From the NCBI GenBank assembly GCA_035582835.1, contig JAYKAV010002553.1:3353940-3417939 (forward strand): a DNA stretch of 64,000 nucleotides, in the 5' to 3' direction. Position 1 is the first letter of the stretch. Each line of letters opens with the position of its first letter. Shown piece by piece: positions 12,126 through 27,100 of the stretch. The notes beneath the pieces were generated by a model. It did not search any database, was not told the DNA's origin, and worked only from the letters and a program-made list of their open reading frames with translations. The position numbers were made by a program, and so were the translations under genes. Source of the stretch: Phoebastria nigripes (Eukaryota; Chordata; Aves; Procellariiformes; Diomedeidae).

Positions 12126-15100
12126 CTCTTTCCGGCCCTCCAAAGATTTCAGCTTCGCTTGGGACATATGAGCTGGAGATCCACATTTCTGTAACTGGAC
12201 AAGAGAGGGGAATAGGAGTAGAGAGCTGGGGAATGAAGTGGCATCCACAGCCTTCCCTGGGAGCAGCCTGTACCACCAGAGAGCAGCTACCACCCAAATC
12301 CACTCTTGGTTTGTCTGGGCCGTGGGACAGCCCTACTACCCACAGGCAGCAGGCTCTGTACAACTTGTGGAGGGGGATGGGAGAGAGGGAAGGGGGCACA
12401 AGCCAACGCCCCAGGGCAGGAACACAGCCAGAGGGACAAGACTGGAGTGGAGGCCCAGTGCTGCCACCCCTGTCCTGATGCTGCCCTTGCCATCTGCTCT
12501 GCTCTCCTCACCGCAGCTTCCTAAGACCTTCTTTGATCATACAGAAGAATCTTGGAAACCTTCTCTTGGGCAGAGAACAGCAAGCAGCCCCGCAAGGATT
12601 GCTGAAATGAGTGCCCAAGTTGCACTCAAACTCCTCTCACATGCTCCCCCACCAGAAGCTGCAGCAGTGCTGGGAGCAGCTCTTACCAGGTGGACATTCT
12701 CTTTGCTGACTCGCTCAGGCTCTGGTGTGGCATCCCTGCTCTTCCTCTCCAGGATAACCGGGGTTCCCAAAACTTTCCGCTGCCGTAAGAAGAGAGGGCT
12801 GTTGGCTAGTGCTTAGAGTGCAAAGTGAAAAAGAAAGGGAAGGAGCAGGATGCATTGCTGGCAAGCAGTTGGATGCTGGGAAAGAAAAAAGGAAGCCAAG
12901 CTGGGACAAAGATTGCAAAGCAGAACCACCTGAAATACCATGCCACTGGGCTAAGCCTGCCTGATTGTAAAGGGTTTGGGAGCTGACCTGAGGCCTGGAC
13001 AGGAGCCCAGCCTGTCAGAAGCAGGTACATGCTGCTGTGGGGCAGCCTACAGTGTGTTAACACCTGTGCTAACAGGCTAGACTACATGACCAGCTCCCTG
13101 TCAGTCTTCATCTCATCTTGGGAAGCAACCAATCCTTCAGAAAGATGCACAGATCCTACAGCCATGCGTTTCACAGATAATTACACTTTATACTAACAAG
13201 GCTTATTGTCACTGTGCTGCCTTTTCTGTCTCCCGTGAATCTGTGTTCTTTGGCAGCCAATACTTTGAACAGTCCCTACCCTTTGAGGGCCTCATTCAAG
13301 CCAGGGCAAGGCAGAAGCAGAGAGCAACATCAGAAACTCACAGCAGAGAGCATGGGTCAGAGGCTGCCTTTACCTTAATGAGGCCACTGAAGGAGCGCGA
13401 GCGGGTGCGTCGCGGTGCTGGGGATGTGGGTACATCAGAGCCAGGAGTGAGAGCTGTAGGATGCTTATTAAACTAGGAGGAAACATGAGGGCAGTATGTT
13501 AGCACAGTTACTGTTACAGTTACACCAGTCCCTTGCTGCTGTGTGGCGCTCTACCTGCTGCCCTCTGCCTAGAACTCAGTTTGTCTCTTCTGCACCCCAA
13601 AATGGAGGAGCAGCTCAGAGCTGCAGGGATAAGAAAGCAGAGGAAGGCCACATCTCCCACCCAGGATTACAGGGAGCTGGGGTGTGAGGTTGCTTTGTGC
13701 TGGCTACCAGGTTAGCCAAAAGCAGCAGCTGTTGGAGCAGAAAGGGGTTTGGGCAGCAGCTGGAGGCTGGCAGCCAGGACTGGTGCTGACCATGCCACCC
13801 AGTCTCTCTGGAGTGGCAGGTTGGCTGGGAACGCTCACTGGACCAACAGGAGACGAGTTTGTCCACTCCCTGCAGGCAAGAGGGGACAGGACTTTTCCCT
13901 TTCTGAGGGAGGAAGCTCAACAAGGCCACGATCACGACCAGGGAACTGCTAGCTGGCAAGTCCCTGTCTTGGAAAACAGAGAGCTCAAAGCACAGCTTGG
14001 TGCAGCAAGCTCCACTGTCAGCCACATCCAGGATAGGCCGCCGCCTCCTCCCCTGCCTTCTTACAGCTCTGCCCCTTACACAGCCCAAAGCCCACTCTCC
14101 CCAGCCTGCCCAGGACTAGGAGGAGCTCACAAGCAGGCCCTGCCTTTAGCCCTGTGCACAAGAGTGTGCTGACAAGCACACCCCAAAGATATCTTTCCTC
14201 CCCACACTACCTGCCGGATAAGTTTCTTCTTCTTTGCAGAGTCAGGCATATTGTGGACGTGGCGGAAGAGCTCCTTCAGTGCCTCCTCCGTGCGCTGCTG
14301 GGTCTCCTCCTGATGGCAAGTGTCCAGCCGGCTTCGCTTCTGAGACTTGAGGGGCTGCAGCTCCTTGGAGCCAGGAGACGTCAGCAAATCCAGGTCGTCC
14401 TGGGAAAGTGGAGACAGCAGTCGCTTGCCATGCTTTAATCCAAACGAGCCACCCATCTGAGCCAGGCTGGGAAGAGTCTCGTGAGCTGCCTCAGCCCCAG
14501 TGAATGCACAGGGCTGTGTTCTCCCTACCCCTCTGCAGCAGCACTGCACCAGCAGGCCCCGTGCCAGGAAGAGGTGACAGCAATACAAAGGTGACCCCAT
14601 TGCTTCTTCCCTCCCCTCCTGGATGGCAGCTACAGAAGCCCTTCCAGGCTTGAGAAGGGTCAGTGCAGCTTCTTGCAATGTATCTTCCCTCTTCTGCAGC
14701 TATATGAGGCAGGGAAGCTTTGCTGGCAAGACACAGACAAATCTTGTCTCAGTGGTAGCAAGTAGCCTTTATCCCAGCCCCTCTTCCAAGCAGCCTGGCC
14801 ATGGCAGCAGGCACATCTGTCTGTTTGGAAGGCACAACCCCATGAAGGAGCAGGTGCTGCATGTACTGGGCACAGGGAGCAGGTTTGCTGCTAAACAGGG
14901 GCTGGTAGCTTTCCCTGTGCTTTTGATTAACAGATGCTTCAACTCTGCCCAATTTCCCTAATGCAGCCGCCTGCACTACCACACCATATGGTTCCCTCAC
15001 CCCTGCTTCTCTGACAGATCCTCTTTCGTGACTTGGTTTGTTTTCAGCTTCTTTCACTCACAAGGATCCCTTCATAGTACCACAGTCTCTACCCTTTCAT

Positions 15101-18100
15101 GGAGGGCAGGCGCTGCATTTGCTGGCCTTACCTTTGATGTGTGGGCTCTGGATCCCAGATAGTGCAGCCTGGCACACTCCCGGATGTACGCTGGGGCCTG
15201 TGACAATGAGCAGAGAAAAGGCCAAATGTATGTTTAGTATGTTTGGCCCTGGGGCAAGAGTGGCCCCAGCAAGAGCTGCTCTTCAGCCATACCACACCAA
15301 GACTCAGCCGTTTAGGGCAGACAAAGCAATGGGATTTCATGTCCCCAGTGCAGTCCCTGTTCACAGTTTCCTTTTGATGCAGGCAACCAGCACAAGTGGA
15401 ACACACAGTAAGAGCAGGGTTCCACAGGAACTTTTTCCAAGCAATTCCCCCAGCTCTGAGCTGGACAAACAGGGGCCTGACAAAGAGGGCAGAAGGGGAA
15501 CTTTCTATGGGAGGGCTCTTTGCAGAGAGCGGACGCCTACAGTGACCAGGAAGGTCCTGAGAAGTCAAGAAACTGCCTGTTGCAGAAACACTTCCTTGGG
15601 GGAACCTGCAGACAGCCCCACACTCCTGACAGCACCCCGCTCTGAGCTAGACAGAGGCCCAGGACTGCAGGCTGTGCTCTTAACAGCCATGGGTTGACTA
15701 CCACTTGCAGAGAAGTTCACAACAAAATGACCCGCCGTATTAGGGATTCAGCTCTTGGCAGCACTCATCCAGCACAAGCCCCTTCAGTTTCCTTACCCTG
15801 CCAGAACCCAAGGGGAGCCCAGTCGCTACCTGCCCCCAGGAACCAGGTCTCCCAGCTGGGCAGCGGGTGCTGGGTGTCCAGCAGAGGGTGGTATTACACT
15901 GCACCGTGCTTCTGACCTGCCCAGGCACAAAGCCACCTCCGGGGCTGTCTTCCTCCTCCTGGGCTGCCTGCCCAGCAAAGACCTCCTCCCTAGTCACTAA
16001 AGGAACAGTTTCTTGTAGAAATTCTCCTACCGCAGAAGAGAGCACCCAGAATACACACCTGACACCTGGGATTTGTCTGGACAAGGGGCATTCAGTCTCC
16101 TGCTGAAGGGCCAGGGAGAACAAGACCCCAAAGCACACTTACCTTGAAGAGTTTCTGAGAGTGTTTGATCATAAAGGTCACTCCATTGTTTAGCTTTGTA
16201 ATATTCTCCTGAAGGTCATTTGCTGTCACCTGGCAAGGGGACACAGCCAAAGGCGCAGCAGTTAGAAGGGGAGGAGGAAGGGTCTCTGCTGCCCTTGCTG
16301 TCTCTGGGACATAGACACACACAGTGCCTCAGCAGGAGACCTGCTCTGAGGAGATAGGCAGGCAGGGCTCACAGCACACCAACAAGCAGAGCTCACAGAG
16401 CCAAAGCTGCTCCAAGAGGAGGAGAACTAGACAACTCTGGGGCCAAACAGTTCACCAGCAGCACAAGAAACCTTGCAGAGAGATCTGCAAGGTTTGTCTG
16501 GGGTTGTCATTCTTAAAAGAAGCAGGACTGTGCTGTGCTTTCAATTTTACTGAAAAAGATGAAGCGTCAGTTGCAAATGAGACCTATGGCAGGTCTGGAC
16601 TGAACACCAGGACTGAGTCCTGACAAGAAACTCCACCTCACCATCCCAGCCTCCAACCCTCACATCACTGTATCGATACTTAATCTTCCCATCTCGGTTC
16701 TTCCCCTGTAGGCCTGCCAAGCCTCTGCTTTCTACCTTGCAATATCCCACCTGCAGATACTGAGGCATTGCTCACATTTCTGGGCCATAGGATGTGGGGT
16801 GCAAACATGAGGGCAAGATTGTGGGCAGACATCTTGTTCTTGTCCTGCTTCTTGGCGGTCTGGTAGAGCAAGTCCAGCAGCAGTTTGAGCAGACTGCGGT
16901 TGGGCGCAGGAAGGATCAAAAACAGCAGCTGGAGGGCTTCAATTTGGCGCTCTTTGTCTGGAGTGCTGGTCTTATTCCCCTTCTCATCAAACAGCGTCAA
17001 GTCTGCCAAATCACAAGGCAGAATGTGAAGGACATACATTACCTTCCCTAACAGCAGGCCTGTCGCAGCCACTTACCCTTCCCTCTTCACATGCAGATCT
17101 CCTCCAAACTCCTGCACAGTTCTTGGCCCTCTGTCTCTCTCCCCCCAGCTCCCAAGCTCCCCACCTGATGTGTTAATCTGTGGTAATCCTCCCAGAGGAC
17201 CATACAGTTGCTAAGAGTTGTGATGGGTTGAAGGCAAGATGGAGGAAGTTCACATAAGGTAGTTCAATAACAGTTATTAAGTACATAGAAACCACACCTC
17301 ACTCAGGAGACCCCCAGACTTAAAACAGATGGAGACCCAGATTACCAATGCGGGCTCTACTCCTATAGAGTATCTGTTTATTGCTGGAGAGAAAAGACTG
17401 GGCTAGATAGACTTGGTCTGATTCCTTAGGATTTTCAGTTCCAGTCTTTCCACCATTAGGCTGAGAGGGCAGGAAGATTCCTTCTTACCCTGTTCTTTAA
17501 GGATTACACTTCCACAGCCTAGCGTGCAGCTCTGTAGCATTACCAGCTTTCTAGGAGGCTGGCTCCATTCCCTCTGCTCATCATTGCTTCGTGTTGCTTA
17601 CTCACCTGCAATTTTGAGGTGGGCATGGAAGTGCTTGTGTGTCAGCAGTGGCTCTGGTAATTCACCCAGGAACATCTTAAGCAGGGTGGCCACATCGTTG
17701 GAATGAAAATCCCCAGAGTCCAGGTCAATATCTGTACCACTGTTCAGAGCATCCTTTAGGATTTGTTGCCTGATGCTGTTGCCTGGCACCCGAAACAAGC
17801 CTTCTGCTCTTAGATCTGCTCGACAGAGGGAAGAAAAAAGGCCACTGGTTAATCAGAGGCTGATTCCCATCTTCTTACTAAAGCAGTTCCCTCCCCTTTC
17901 CAGAGCTTGACAGCAAACCTCAGTGAGCTGCATTCAGAGACATGACTTCAAGCTGGCTCCCATGAGTAGAAAAAGTCCATGCACAGAAGGAAAGAGATTA
18001 ACATATCTGCTATGCAACTCTGGGGAACAGTCACCTAGTCCAGCCCCAAACTCCTGCTGCTGGAGAGCTCAGAGCTTTTCACTCTCTCTGCACCAGAGAC

Positions 18101-21100
18101 CTGAGGTGGGCCAGATAGATACCCCTTGGGATAGGAAGACAGCAAGACAGAGTCACTTACTTTTGTGCAGATACTCAATTAGCTGGGACACCTGTGCAAT
18201 GCCTTCTTCTGTCAGTGGTGAGCCAAATACCACCCCTTTCTCTGCAGAACAGAAGATAACGTGTTCAGAAGCTCGGACCCCAACAGCCACAGAGATGAGT
18301 GGTCCCCAAAGAACAGGATCTCAGCATGCAAAGACTAGTGCCCCAAAATGCTAAGGGTGAAGGTCACAAGGACCCCCACAGATGTGAGATATCACAAGCA
18401 CTCCCAAATAAGTCACTTCATCTCACCAGGGTGTACTTACAAGGGCTTCATCATCCTGCTTCTTACCTCAGCTTAATTACAGTTTTTATCAGCTAAAGCA
18501 AACATTCTCTAGCTCCTGAAAAGAAAACAACACCAGAACAGATGCTTCAGTTTTAAAGGGCATATCATCTGCAAGCCTGGACCTTATGGAAACAGCAAGG
18601 TGGGAAGGGCAGATGTGACAGCCTGGACTGCGCAGGTGCCTGCCACATTTGCACACTCCATACCTGGGAAAGAATATCCAGATTAATGCTCACTGTGGCT
18701 TGTCATGGAGTGGAGCAGAAAGAAAAGGTGCAGCTATGAGACTATGGGAGAGGGCAACAAGCACTAGTGGGGAGAGCAGATATGATCCAACTGGCTCACA
18801 CTGGCCTCCTTTTCATGGATGAGTAATCCTTGGAATTCCCTAATTCCAGTGAATCTCTCTGCCATGTCAGCTGCCTTGGCCCGAGTACAGTAAAGTATGA
18901 AGTATCAGAAAGCTGAACAAGGAAGAGCTAGAAAAAAAGGAAAGTAGCGAAGCAATGAGCTGGGCCCTTCTCCATATGGAGCACTGACAGCTCCTCTCAC
19001 TCCTGGAGTTCGCTTTCATCTCATGGGGCTGTTACAGATCAAGCATGAGCTGCCAGCTCCAGAACTCCATTCAACACAGGCTACAGCTCCAAAAGAAGAT
19101 AGAAGCACCTGAGCTGAAAGGAAGGAGATCCTTGCATGGAAGGAAACATTAGATGAGAAGCCCATTTAACTGAAAGGCACTTGTTGAACCAATGCAGAAT
19201 ACTGTTCTCGCCCAGAGAGGGACTTCCCAGGTAAGAAAGTGGTTATCCAGCAGGACAGTATTTTCTAATAAATGGAGTCTTGCTGGTCCGTGGCTTTTTC
19301 CATCAGACACACACAGCCAGCAAGCTCTGTCCCTCAGAAAGCTGAGGCAACTCCCATGGGCTTCACTGGCAGCAACCAGCGCCCTGAGCACCACTTCTTC
19401 CCTCAGATGCATATAGGTTTTGATTGCAGCTAGAAACAGGATGCTGGATAGACCATACTGCGACATGCCGACTGGGACTGAGAAACAGAACCAGGTACAG
19501 AGCTGGTTTGTCCTGCCCTTGCACTTAAGCTTCAAAGAGCCAACAGATTTAAGAAAAGAATACTCCTCCCTTCCTCCATGACCAGACTGCCAGGAGCATG
19601 GGCCACTTCTGAGGGCAAGCTGGGCATTTGCACCCCAGCTGTCTGTGGCTGAAGATTTCCCTCCTTATTGTTACAGCTGATAGCCCAGCAATCCAAGCAG
19701 TGCATTGGCTGGTCTGATAAAAGTTATCTCCCCCACAAGCTTTCTCTTGCCTTCCCCCCCCCCCGCCCCCCCATAGCACATTTTGATTTTACTAGCTTTT
19801 GGTCTGTTGTACTACAGATCTTACTGTTCTGTGGTGTTGATGCTCACAGCATGTGGGAAAGACCTGGTTAACCCCGTGCACTTCTCTAGCAGCCTTCCTG
19901 TGCAACTAAATTTATTCCGCCTGAAGAAAGTTCCACTTTCTTCCAGGACTTCTGAAATACATGGTAAGCCACCAGGAACTCCAGCCTCCTGTTAAATCAA
20001 GAACTTTCTGACCTCCCTCTGATAAAGCGCATGCTTCAGTCTTGTGGGAGAAAGGAACGCAATGTGACCTCTTGATCCACATGTAAGATCTGAAAGGCTT
20101 GAGTGCAAAGGGAGACAACAGTTGGCAAAAGATTCTTGTCCTTGAAGAAAACTAAACTCATTAGACATTCAACAGATAGAATCAATAGTGGCAGGGAAGG
20201 GAAGAGGAAAATACATCTTCTTGAGACATGCAGGGCCTGACAAATTCGATTTACTTTTGAAGTCAGAAGTTGATATCTGAATGAGAATTTGATTCTCAAA
20301 GAAACTTGAAAGAAGTGTCTGGAGAATGGATGCTGAGTTACGAAGGCTTAGATGTTATTGTACGATTGCTTCCGAAACTAAGAAGCAGCATGAGATTGAG
20401 TTTCCTAATGCTCAAAGGAGTTGTAAGTATTTGCAGTTTGATCAGCTCTGAGCTCTATGGTCCTTGGCCTCTGGCTTTGAAGAAATAAAACCTGTTTGTT
20501 CTAGCTGGTCTATAACGAAGAAAAACAAATGATGGCTCCAAGATGAAACACGCAATACATGAAACTGATTTTCTCTGTAGGCACAAACTACTTTTTCTCA
20601 GAGTTTGGCCAAGGAGTTCACAGACAGTGCCTGTCAATGCAGGGAGACACTGCCATTGCAGCCTGGGAGTGCAGCCAGCAGACTTGGAAACATCTGCTAG
20701 CTGTAGCTGTAGTGAGACACACGGCCATGGAGACAACTGAATGGGGGAAGGCGGAGCTCTTGGGAAGACATCAGGTCTGATAAAAGCAGTGCTCCAGCAG
20801 AGTACAGATAATTTAAAAAAATGAGATAGAGAAGGCTCACAAGCCCCTGCTAGAAGGTTTTGACAAGAACAGGGAAGTTTCCCAACACACTAAGAAAACA
20901 CTTTCAACTTGATTACTCACTCACTTCTGTTTGTCAGGTGGCAAGTGTCTGAATTTAAGGTGTCCTGCTACCCTCCTGGAACAGAGGCAGGAGCAATAAC
21001 AGGTATCAGCACAGTCTAACTGCAGTTTGGGGGCAGTGTGAAGACCTGTTATTATGGAGCAACAAGGTAAGTCATGGCAATATTGAATAATTCTCACCTA

Positions 21101-24100
21101 AAGATGCTAAAGGACTTGATTTGCAGTACTTGATTTTCCCCTGCAGTGCTGTCCAGCCCAGGGTGAGTGTATCTACCAGGGTTCCCACTGGGTGAGCCAG
21201 GAGTGGAGGGCTGAAGCGAGCACCAGAAAAATTCAGCCTGAGCAGTAGGGCTGCAGAGCTTGTCCTTATGAAACACAATGGAGGAACAGGTTTGGTAGAA
21301 TCAAAAACACTTAGGGAAACTATATAAAGGTTGAAGGAAAAAAAGCAAGCCATACTCAGACATAGTGGTAGCTCCCTTCTCAGAGGTACTCACAAGAAAA
21401 TTGCTCAAAGGAAGGGGAAGACTAATTAGAAGTGTTCAACCTCAGGCTGCCAACATCTGAAGGCAGCTACCCACAGCTTCTCTGCCAGCAGACAGCCAGT
21501 CTAGCTAGGAAACCAGAGCTGATGAGGGATGTGAGAGGTGCCCAGGTGGAGGCAGTTTCTGTCTAGATGAGTGAGAAGGTTTAACTGAACTTATCAGGAG
21601 AACCAGGCTCCCCTTAAATGTGGGCAGAGGTGGGAGAAGGCACACACACACCTAAAACACCCTTTTAGTTACAACAAAACAAGAGTGGTAAATGCCAGGC
21701 AGGGAAAAGGAGAAGATCTGAACACAACTGTGCTCAAAAGCAAATCTCAGACTTCTGAGAAGGGGCCTGGGGCTAACATTCCATAACCAAGACAGCTGAA
21801 CTTGAAAGAGAAGATAAGAATAGTCAGTTTACCAGAAGAAAACTCCAACTGAATGCTTGTCTCAGAGAGAAAGAGAAATACGTCATCTCCTGGGGTTGAA
21901 TCTGCACTTGAGCAGAGTCAGTCTGCAGAGCTTTGTCACTGACTCACTGGATTGGGATGTGGATCAGAGCAGCACTGGCATTCGGATGGGAGATGCTTAC
22001 AGATTTCTGAGCTGCGCAGACAAGACCTTCCAGAGAGCTGGGACAGCAACTGAAGGAGACACTGGGCCCTGAGTGAAGTCAGTGGCCTGGAAAACCTGGG
22101 CATTCTTGTTCTTCATGGAACCTGATGTTCTCAGCCCTTACTGATATTCCATCACTAATGAGGAAAACTAACGAGCTAAGGAAAACAGAGCATGGACTAC
22201 CATGGACACAAACAAGCAGAGAGACAAGGACACCTTGGTGTGTATTGGAAGAACCTGCAGCTTGTTCAGGCACCCCACTCCAGCTCAGCGCTATCCGCAG
22301 AGCCAGACCAGAAACACTCGGGGACCAAAGCTGTATCTCTGTGGTTTGTGCTGCACTGAGCACAGCAGCAGCAGACCCACCGAGGCCAACCTGACATAAA
22401 CCACAGCAATAATCCCCAGAAGAAGGGTACTCTAGAAGTGGCAGGACATTTCTGGGATGAACCTCCTGGCCTCTGTTTTGCTCCTTTCTAGAGTAATCCC
22501 CAGAGATTACAAACATACAGTATTAAGCATTCTGCACAAGCTCAAAACAACAGGCCTACACTGAAAGTTTTGTAAGCTACGTGTAACAGACGACAGTCAG
22601 CACCACCCTAAAGGTGGGCACCAGACCTCATGCCATACTCACCCTTACGCTTCAGAGACATCAGAGAACGAAAAAATCCAGAGGCTGTGCTGTTTGCCCC
22701 AGGCAGCTTTGGGTCCTCCTCTCCCATTAGCTGGGCCAGCTCTGCCCCAGGCAAGTCAATGAGCCTGGTAATGTTGCTGACAACGAGCTCTGTGAACACC
22801 TCTGGTTTTTCATGGCGCAGCTTTTCCACAAAGAAGTCAGGATTGAAGATGATCGGCTGGCTGCGGAGGGAGGAGTCATTGCAAATGACAAAATTGCAGA
22901 TGGCATCACTGGAAAAAAGGGAAGGAGAAAAAAAGTACAGTAACTCCTAATTGCTTTGTTTTTTACAGCCAGCTGGTCTGCCCTGAAGGAGACATCTGCT
23001 GACACAGGAGCTACCAGTCTACACCATCAGCGCTGTCTGTCTTTGGTGAGTGTTCAGCACAGTGCAGTTACATTTCCCTTTGGAGCAAAAACATTTCTGG
23101 CCTGTTTGTACAACACAGCCCCAGACTAGCACTCCATAACGTGATGGTAACATACGCAACACATGACAACACCCAACTAAAACTTTCACTGTATCTACAT
23201 CCTACTAGCTCAGGCAGCTATGACATCCAATATTTTACCACTTATCACTCTCAGTCATAAATAAGTTTGGTTCTGTCTCCTTTCCTCCCCAGAAATTCAA
23301 TCCCCAACACTGACACACAATTCTGCTAGGGATGCGGTCAAACACTCCCAGGTGACAAGCTGCCAACTCTTGCTTACTGCTTTCTGCCAGCTACGATAAC
23401 TGTCCAGCTATGCACTCTGAGTCTGGAGCAAGTGGGAACTCATCAGTATTAGCAGAAGCCATGCAAGATCAGTCCTTGTGGAACCCTTAGTAACCTTCTT
23501 CCTAGTACATCTCTTTTTGGCTCATCCAGTTCTTGCCTCTTCTTCAGGCTGTCCTTTGCCCTACCTCCCTATTCTCTACTGATGCCTACTTTCTCCATTT
23601 CATAGCTTCTCATGTGGCATGGGAAAAGGGATGCATCTGAGACATTGCTCTGCTAAGGGTTATCTATAACAGATACTTAGCCCTACCAGAGGTTAGGTAA
23701 GCTACGTTTACCATGTCTAAAATCAAAATAAAGAGTTATCAAAGAGAGACCTCAGGTTAATCAGTGCTCTTAATGCTCACACTTAAAGCTTATCCCAATT
23801 TCCATCTACCCCTAGGGTCTTCCATTACCATCTTCCCACCAGTGTTTCAAACGCATGCTTCTGAAGTCAAGCCCACAGGCTAGAGTTGCCTAGCTTGCTT
23901 CTCCTGCCCCTCTTTTACTTAAATGTGAGGATTAGTGTCATTATTCTCCAGTCACAAGCCACTGCCCGATGTCATACTCCGCTATAAAGGGCTGGCCTGG
24001 CCCTGCGAGTTGGTTTGCCAGTTCTTCCAGGGCTCTGGGTGGAGGCTGCCTACCCACCCAGCTTGCACACACTGTGTGACATTCCCCAATCCTTCAATCA

Positions 24101-27100
24101 TTCTTGGGCTCTCAGATAATACTTTCCTTTCCACTGTTTCAATCTCTCTCCTCACCGTGAGCTCTCACTGAACACCGTTTTCCAACAGCAGCTGCCAAGT
24201 GCACAGGTAATAGAAACGCTGTGTTCGTGCAGCAGGGATCGCGTCAGTCCCTTAGGTGCAGTGTGGCACCCGGGGGGAAGCATGTGCTCTGCCGATCACC
24301 CCCCGAGGCCACCAAAGGCTTTGCCTCCAAAGCAGGCTCTCCCACAGAAGACCAGAGCACCCTCCCCTTCCTCTCATCTCTGCTGAGGAGTGGAGGCCAC
24401 GTCACCGTGTTCAGACCACGCTGGGCATCTGTGCTCACTGCTCAGCACGCCTGCCACCCAAAGGGAGGGCGTTTGCAACCCACTGTACCTTACAACCTAT
24501 TGGTTCAAGCAACAGAGCACTTCAGCTACTAGTTCAGAGGTCTGAGCAACTTACTGTTCTGATGTAAATCGACCGTAGCTAATGAAGGGGAGGATATCAA
24601 AGCACACACTGGCAAGTCACCTAACTCCAGCCTGCCTCCACACAGCATCTGTGAACCCAACAGTTATCTGAGCTACTGCTGTACATCTTTGACCTGAAAG
24701 ACCATCTTGGCGTGATTTCCAGGATGCATGATCAGAAAAAGAGAATAAAAGCTGGGACTCAGGCTACACAAGGAGAAAGATACTTGCTGAAGTCAGAGGA
24801 AACCAGGCTCTCAGCAATACTTGCATCGTGAGAATCTGTATGAAACCCTCTCCCCTTGCCACTGCTCTCCACAGATGTCAAAGACTCCTTCAAGAGGATG
24901 GAGAGGAGGAAGGTCTGCAAGGCAGACTGCAAGGCAATCTGCCAGGTCATCTAAAATTTTAGAAAGCTCTTAAAGGCTCCCAGCTGCATCGCTCAGAGTG
25001 GCCTAGCGAGCATGCTGCTGACTCCAAATGGGGGCCATATTTTTCCGAGTACCTCCCAGTCTGTTTTTCAGCAGTTTGTTATCTGCAATAAATCAAGACC
25101 GAAACACAACAACTCGGTATCAGCTGCCAAAAAGCAACTGCCAGTCGATCTGATCATATTCGCGTTTCACTGCACAGGGCTACAATGCACAAACAAGTGC
25201 CAGCTCTGCCCATAACGTGGAGCAAGCCCTTTGCCTGAAACCCATGACAACTTATTCGGTGGCAATACAGATCCTGAGAAGGGTTAATAGCAAGTGTATA
25301 GGCCCAGTGACCCTGCCTGCAATGATCCGTGCACTGTTATTCACTCACTAGCAGTTTTGTTTCCCCACAGAGAAGATATGCAAATACTTTGCAGCAGTTA
25401 CATCAAGCATCACAGATTATCTGCTCCCTCTGACAACCAGATATCTAGATTCAGAGAAAGAAAATTAAACAATTTTGTCAACTAGAACTGACTGACATGA
25501 CTTCTCCACACAGCCAGCGTTACAAGTTGCACAAAGTTTAACAACATTTAATGCAAAAATAAATAGAAAAAAGTAAATTTCTTACATGAGTGCTGAGAGC
25601 TTTTGGAGAGGCATTAGGAAGCAGAGACAGGGAAAAGAACTTGCTCCTTGTTTCCAGCAACAAAAGAAACCTGCCTGTCCCAGCACAGCCTATGCAAATT
25701 CCACGCATGCTACGAGACACAAGGGCGCATTATTGGGTCTGAAAGGCCCCCTTGGCACACACTGGGCATCAGCCTTCACACAGAGACAAAACAGAAAAGA
25801 AAAGCTGGACAAATTGATTCATGTCTCTTGCCAAAGGCTGCGTAGCTGGAGTTTAATGGCAAATAATTCCTACATAGAAACTGGGGTTTTGAATTAGGAC
25901 CAGCGTGGTATTAAGTGCTCTCCACCTGTATCCAAGAGGAATCCACAAAATAGCCCCAAATCTACCCTGTGTTTACCATGAGTAAAGCCATGCAAACACA
26001 TTCCCAACAGCATCCAAGCACAACCAATGTTACAGCACTGGAAGGACAATAACCGAGTCCCTGAACTGCACAACCCTGTGCCCAGAAACCTTGCTAGATC
26101 ACTCTCTGCCCCTGCCTTTCACACTTTTAGATCCTTTCAAAGACAAAGCACGTAGATCGGCCTCTCCAGAGCTGGAAACAGCACCTGGCCATTGCTCTTT
26201 GCTACCATTACTATGCCACCATGTACCGTTCATCCACTTCAAGTTTCCCGTTCCATGTTTCTCTGGATTCCCATCCAGTTTCCCTGCCTGCCGCAGCTGG
26301 GACCAGCCTTGTATACTCTTATTGTGGTATGGCACTTCAATGAGCTACTTAATTTTGAAAGGTCACTTTATTAGCACAGAAAATTTGCCTTTGTATCATT
26401 ATTGCTAATCAAAATGGAAATGTGAAGCAAACCCCTATTTCTGAGCAAAGATAAAGCCCCCACTGGCTTTACACACAATAACCCTGCCAATCCTCACTGC
26501 TGCACACACTATAACCTTCAGAAAAAGCCATGTGCCCCATCTGCTGTTTTCATGTTAAAAAAAGGAAGATGGATGTACTCTACCTACACCCACAGTTTAT
26601 ATAACAGCAGCAAAGGGAAGACAAACATGTATTCAGGGAGTTTATTGCTTTTCTTTTTTTGCTTTGCTTGCAATTACAGAGTTTTATTTTCTATATGCTG
26701 TGATCTCAGATTGCATTATGACACATCAAAAGACAATAAAATAAAGGAATAAATAGCTTCCTCTCCGATCCCATGAATAAAATCAAATCCCAATGAATAA
26801 TAAAACCTTGTACTAATAGGGTTGTGATTAAGACAGCAGATTAAAAAAAATGGGTCCTATATTGTGCTGAGATTCTTGCCATTCTAGTATCTTTTAGGAG
26901 CAAAGCCTGTGATCCCAGCCAAGTCACAAAGAAAGCTTTCTGTCACACACAACGTTCTTGCTTCAGGCATGACAGCCCCATCATTTCATGGGGAGTGGAT
27001 GGTGCAGGAGGTCAAAATCATGATGGATCAATTAATCCCTAAGGTAACTAGATCCAGGCCAAGGAAATGCCTTGGAAACTAGGGCAAAAATGAGACTTTA

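Noticed and set aside
19149..19535. 128-codon minus-strand open frame in an ARHGAP19 intron
   Set aside because: No splice-site support, no known domain, and overlapping open frames on the other strand.
24784..24914. Minus-strand open block with acceptor- and donor-like ends in ARHGAP19 intron 1
   Set aside because: The donor (CAA/GTATCT) and pyrimidine tract are weak, its length is not a multiple of three, and the peptide has no recognisable character.
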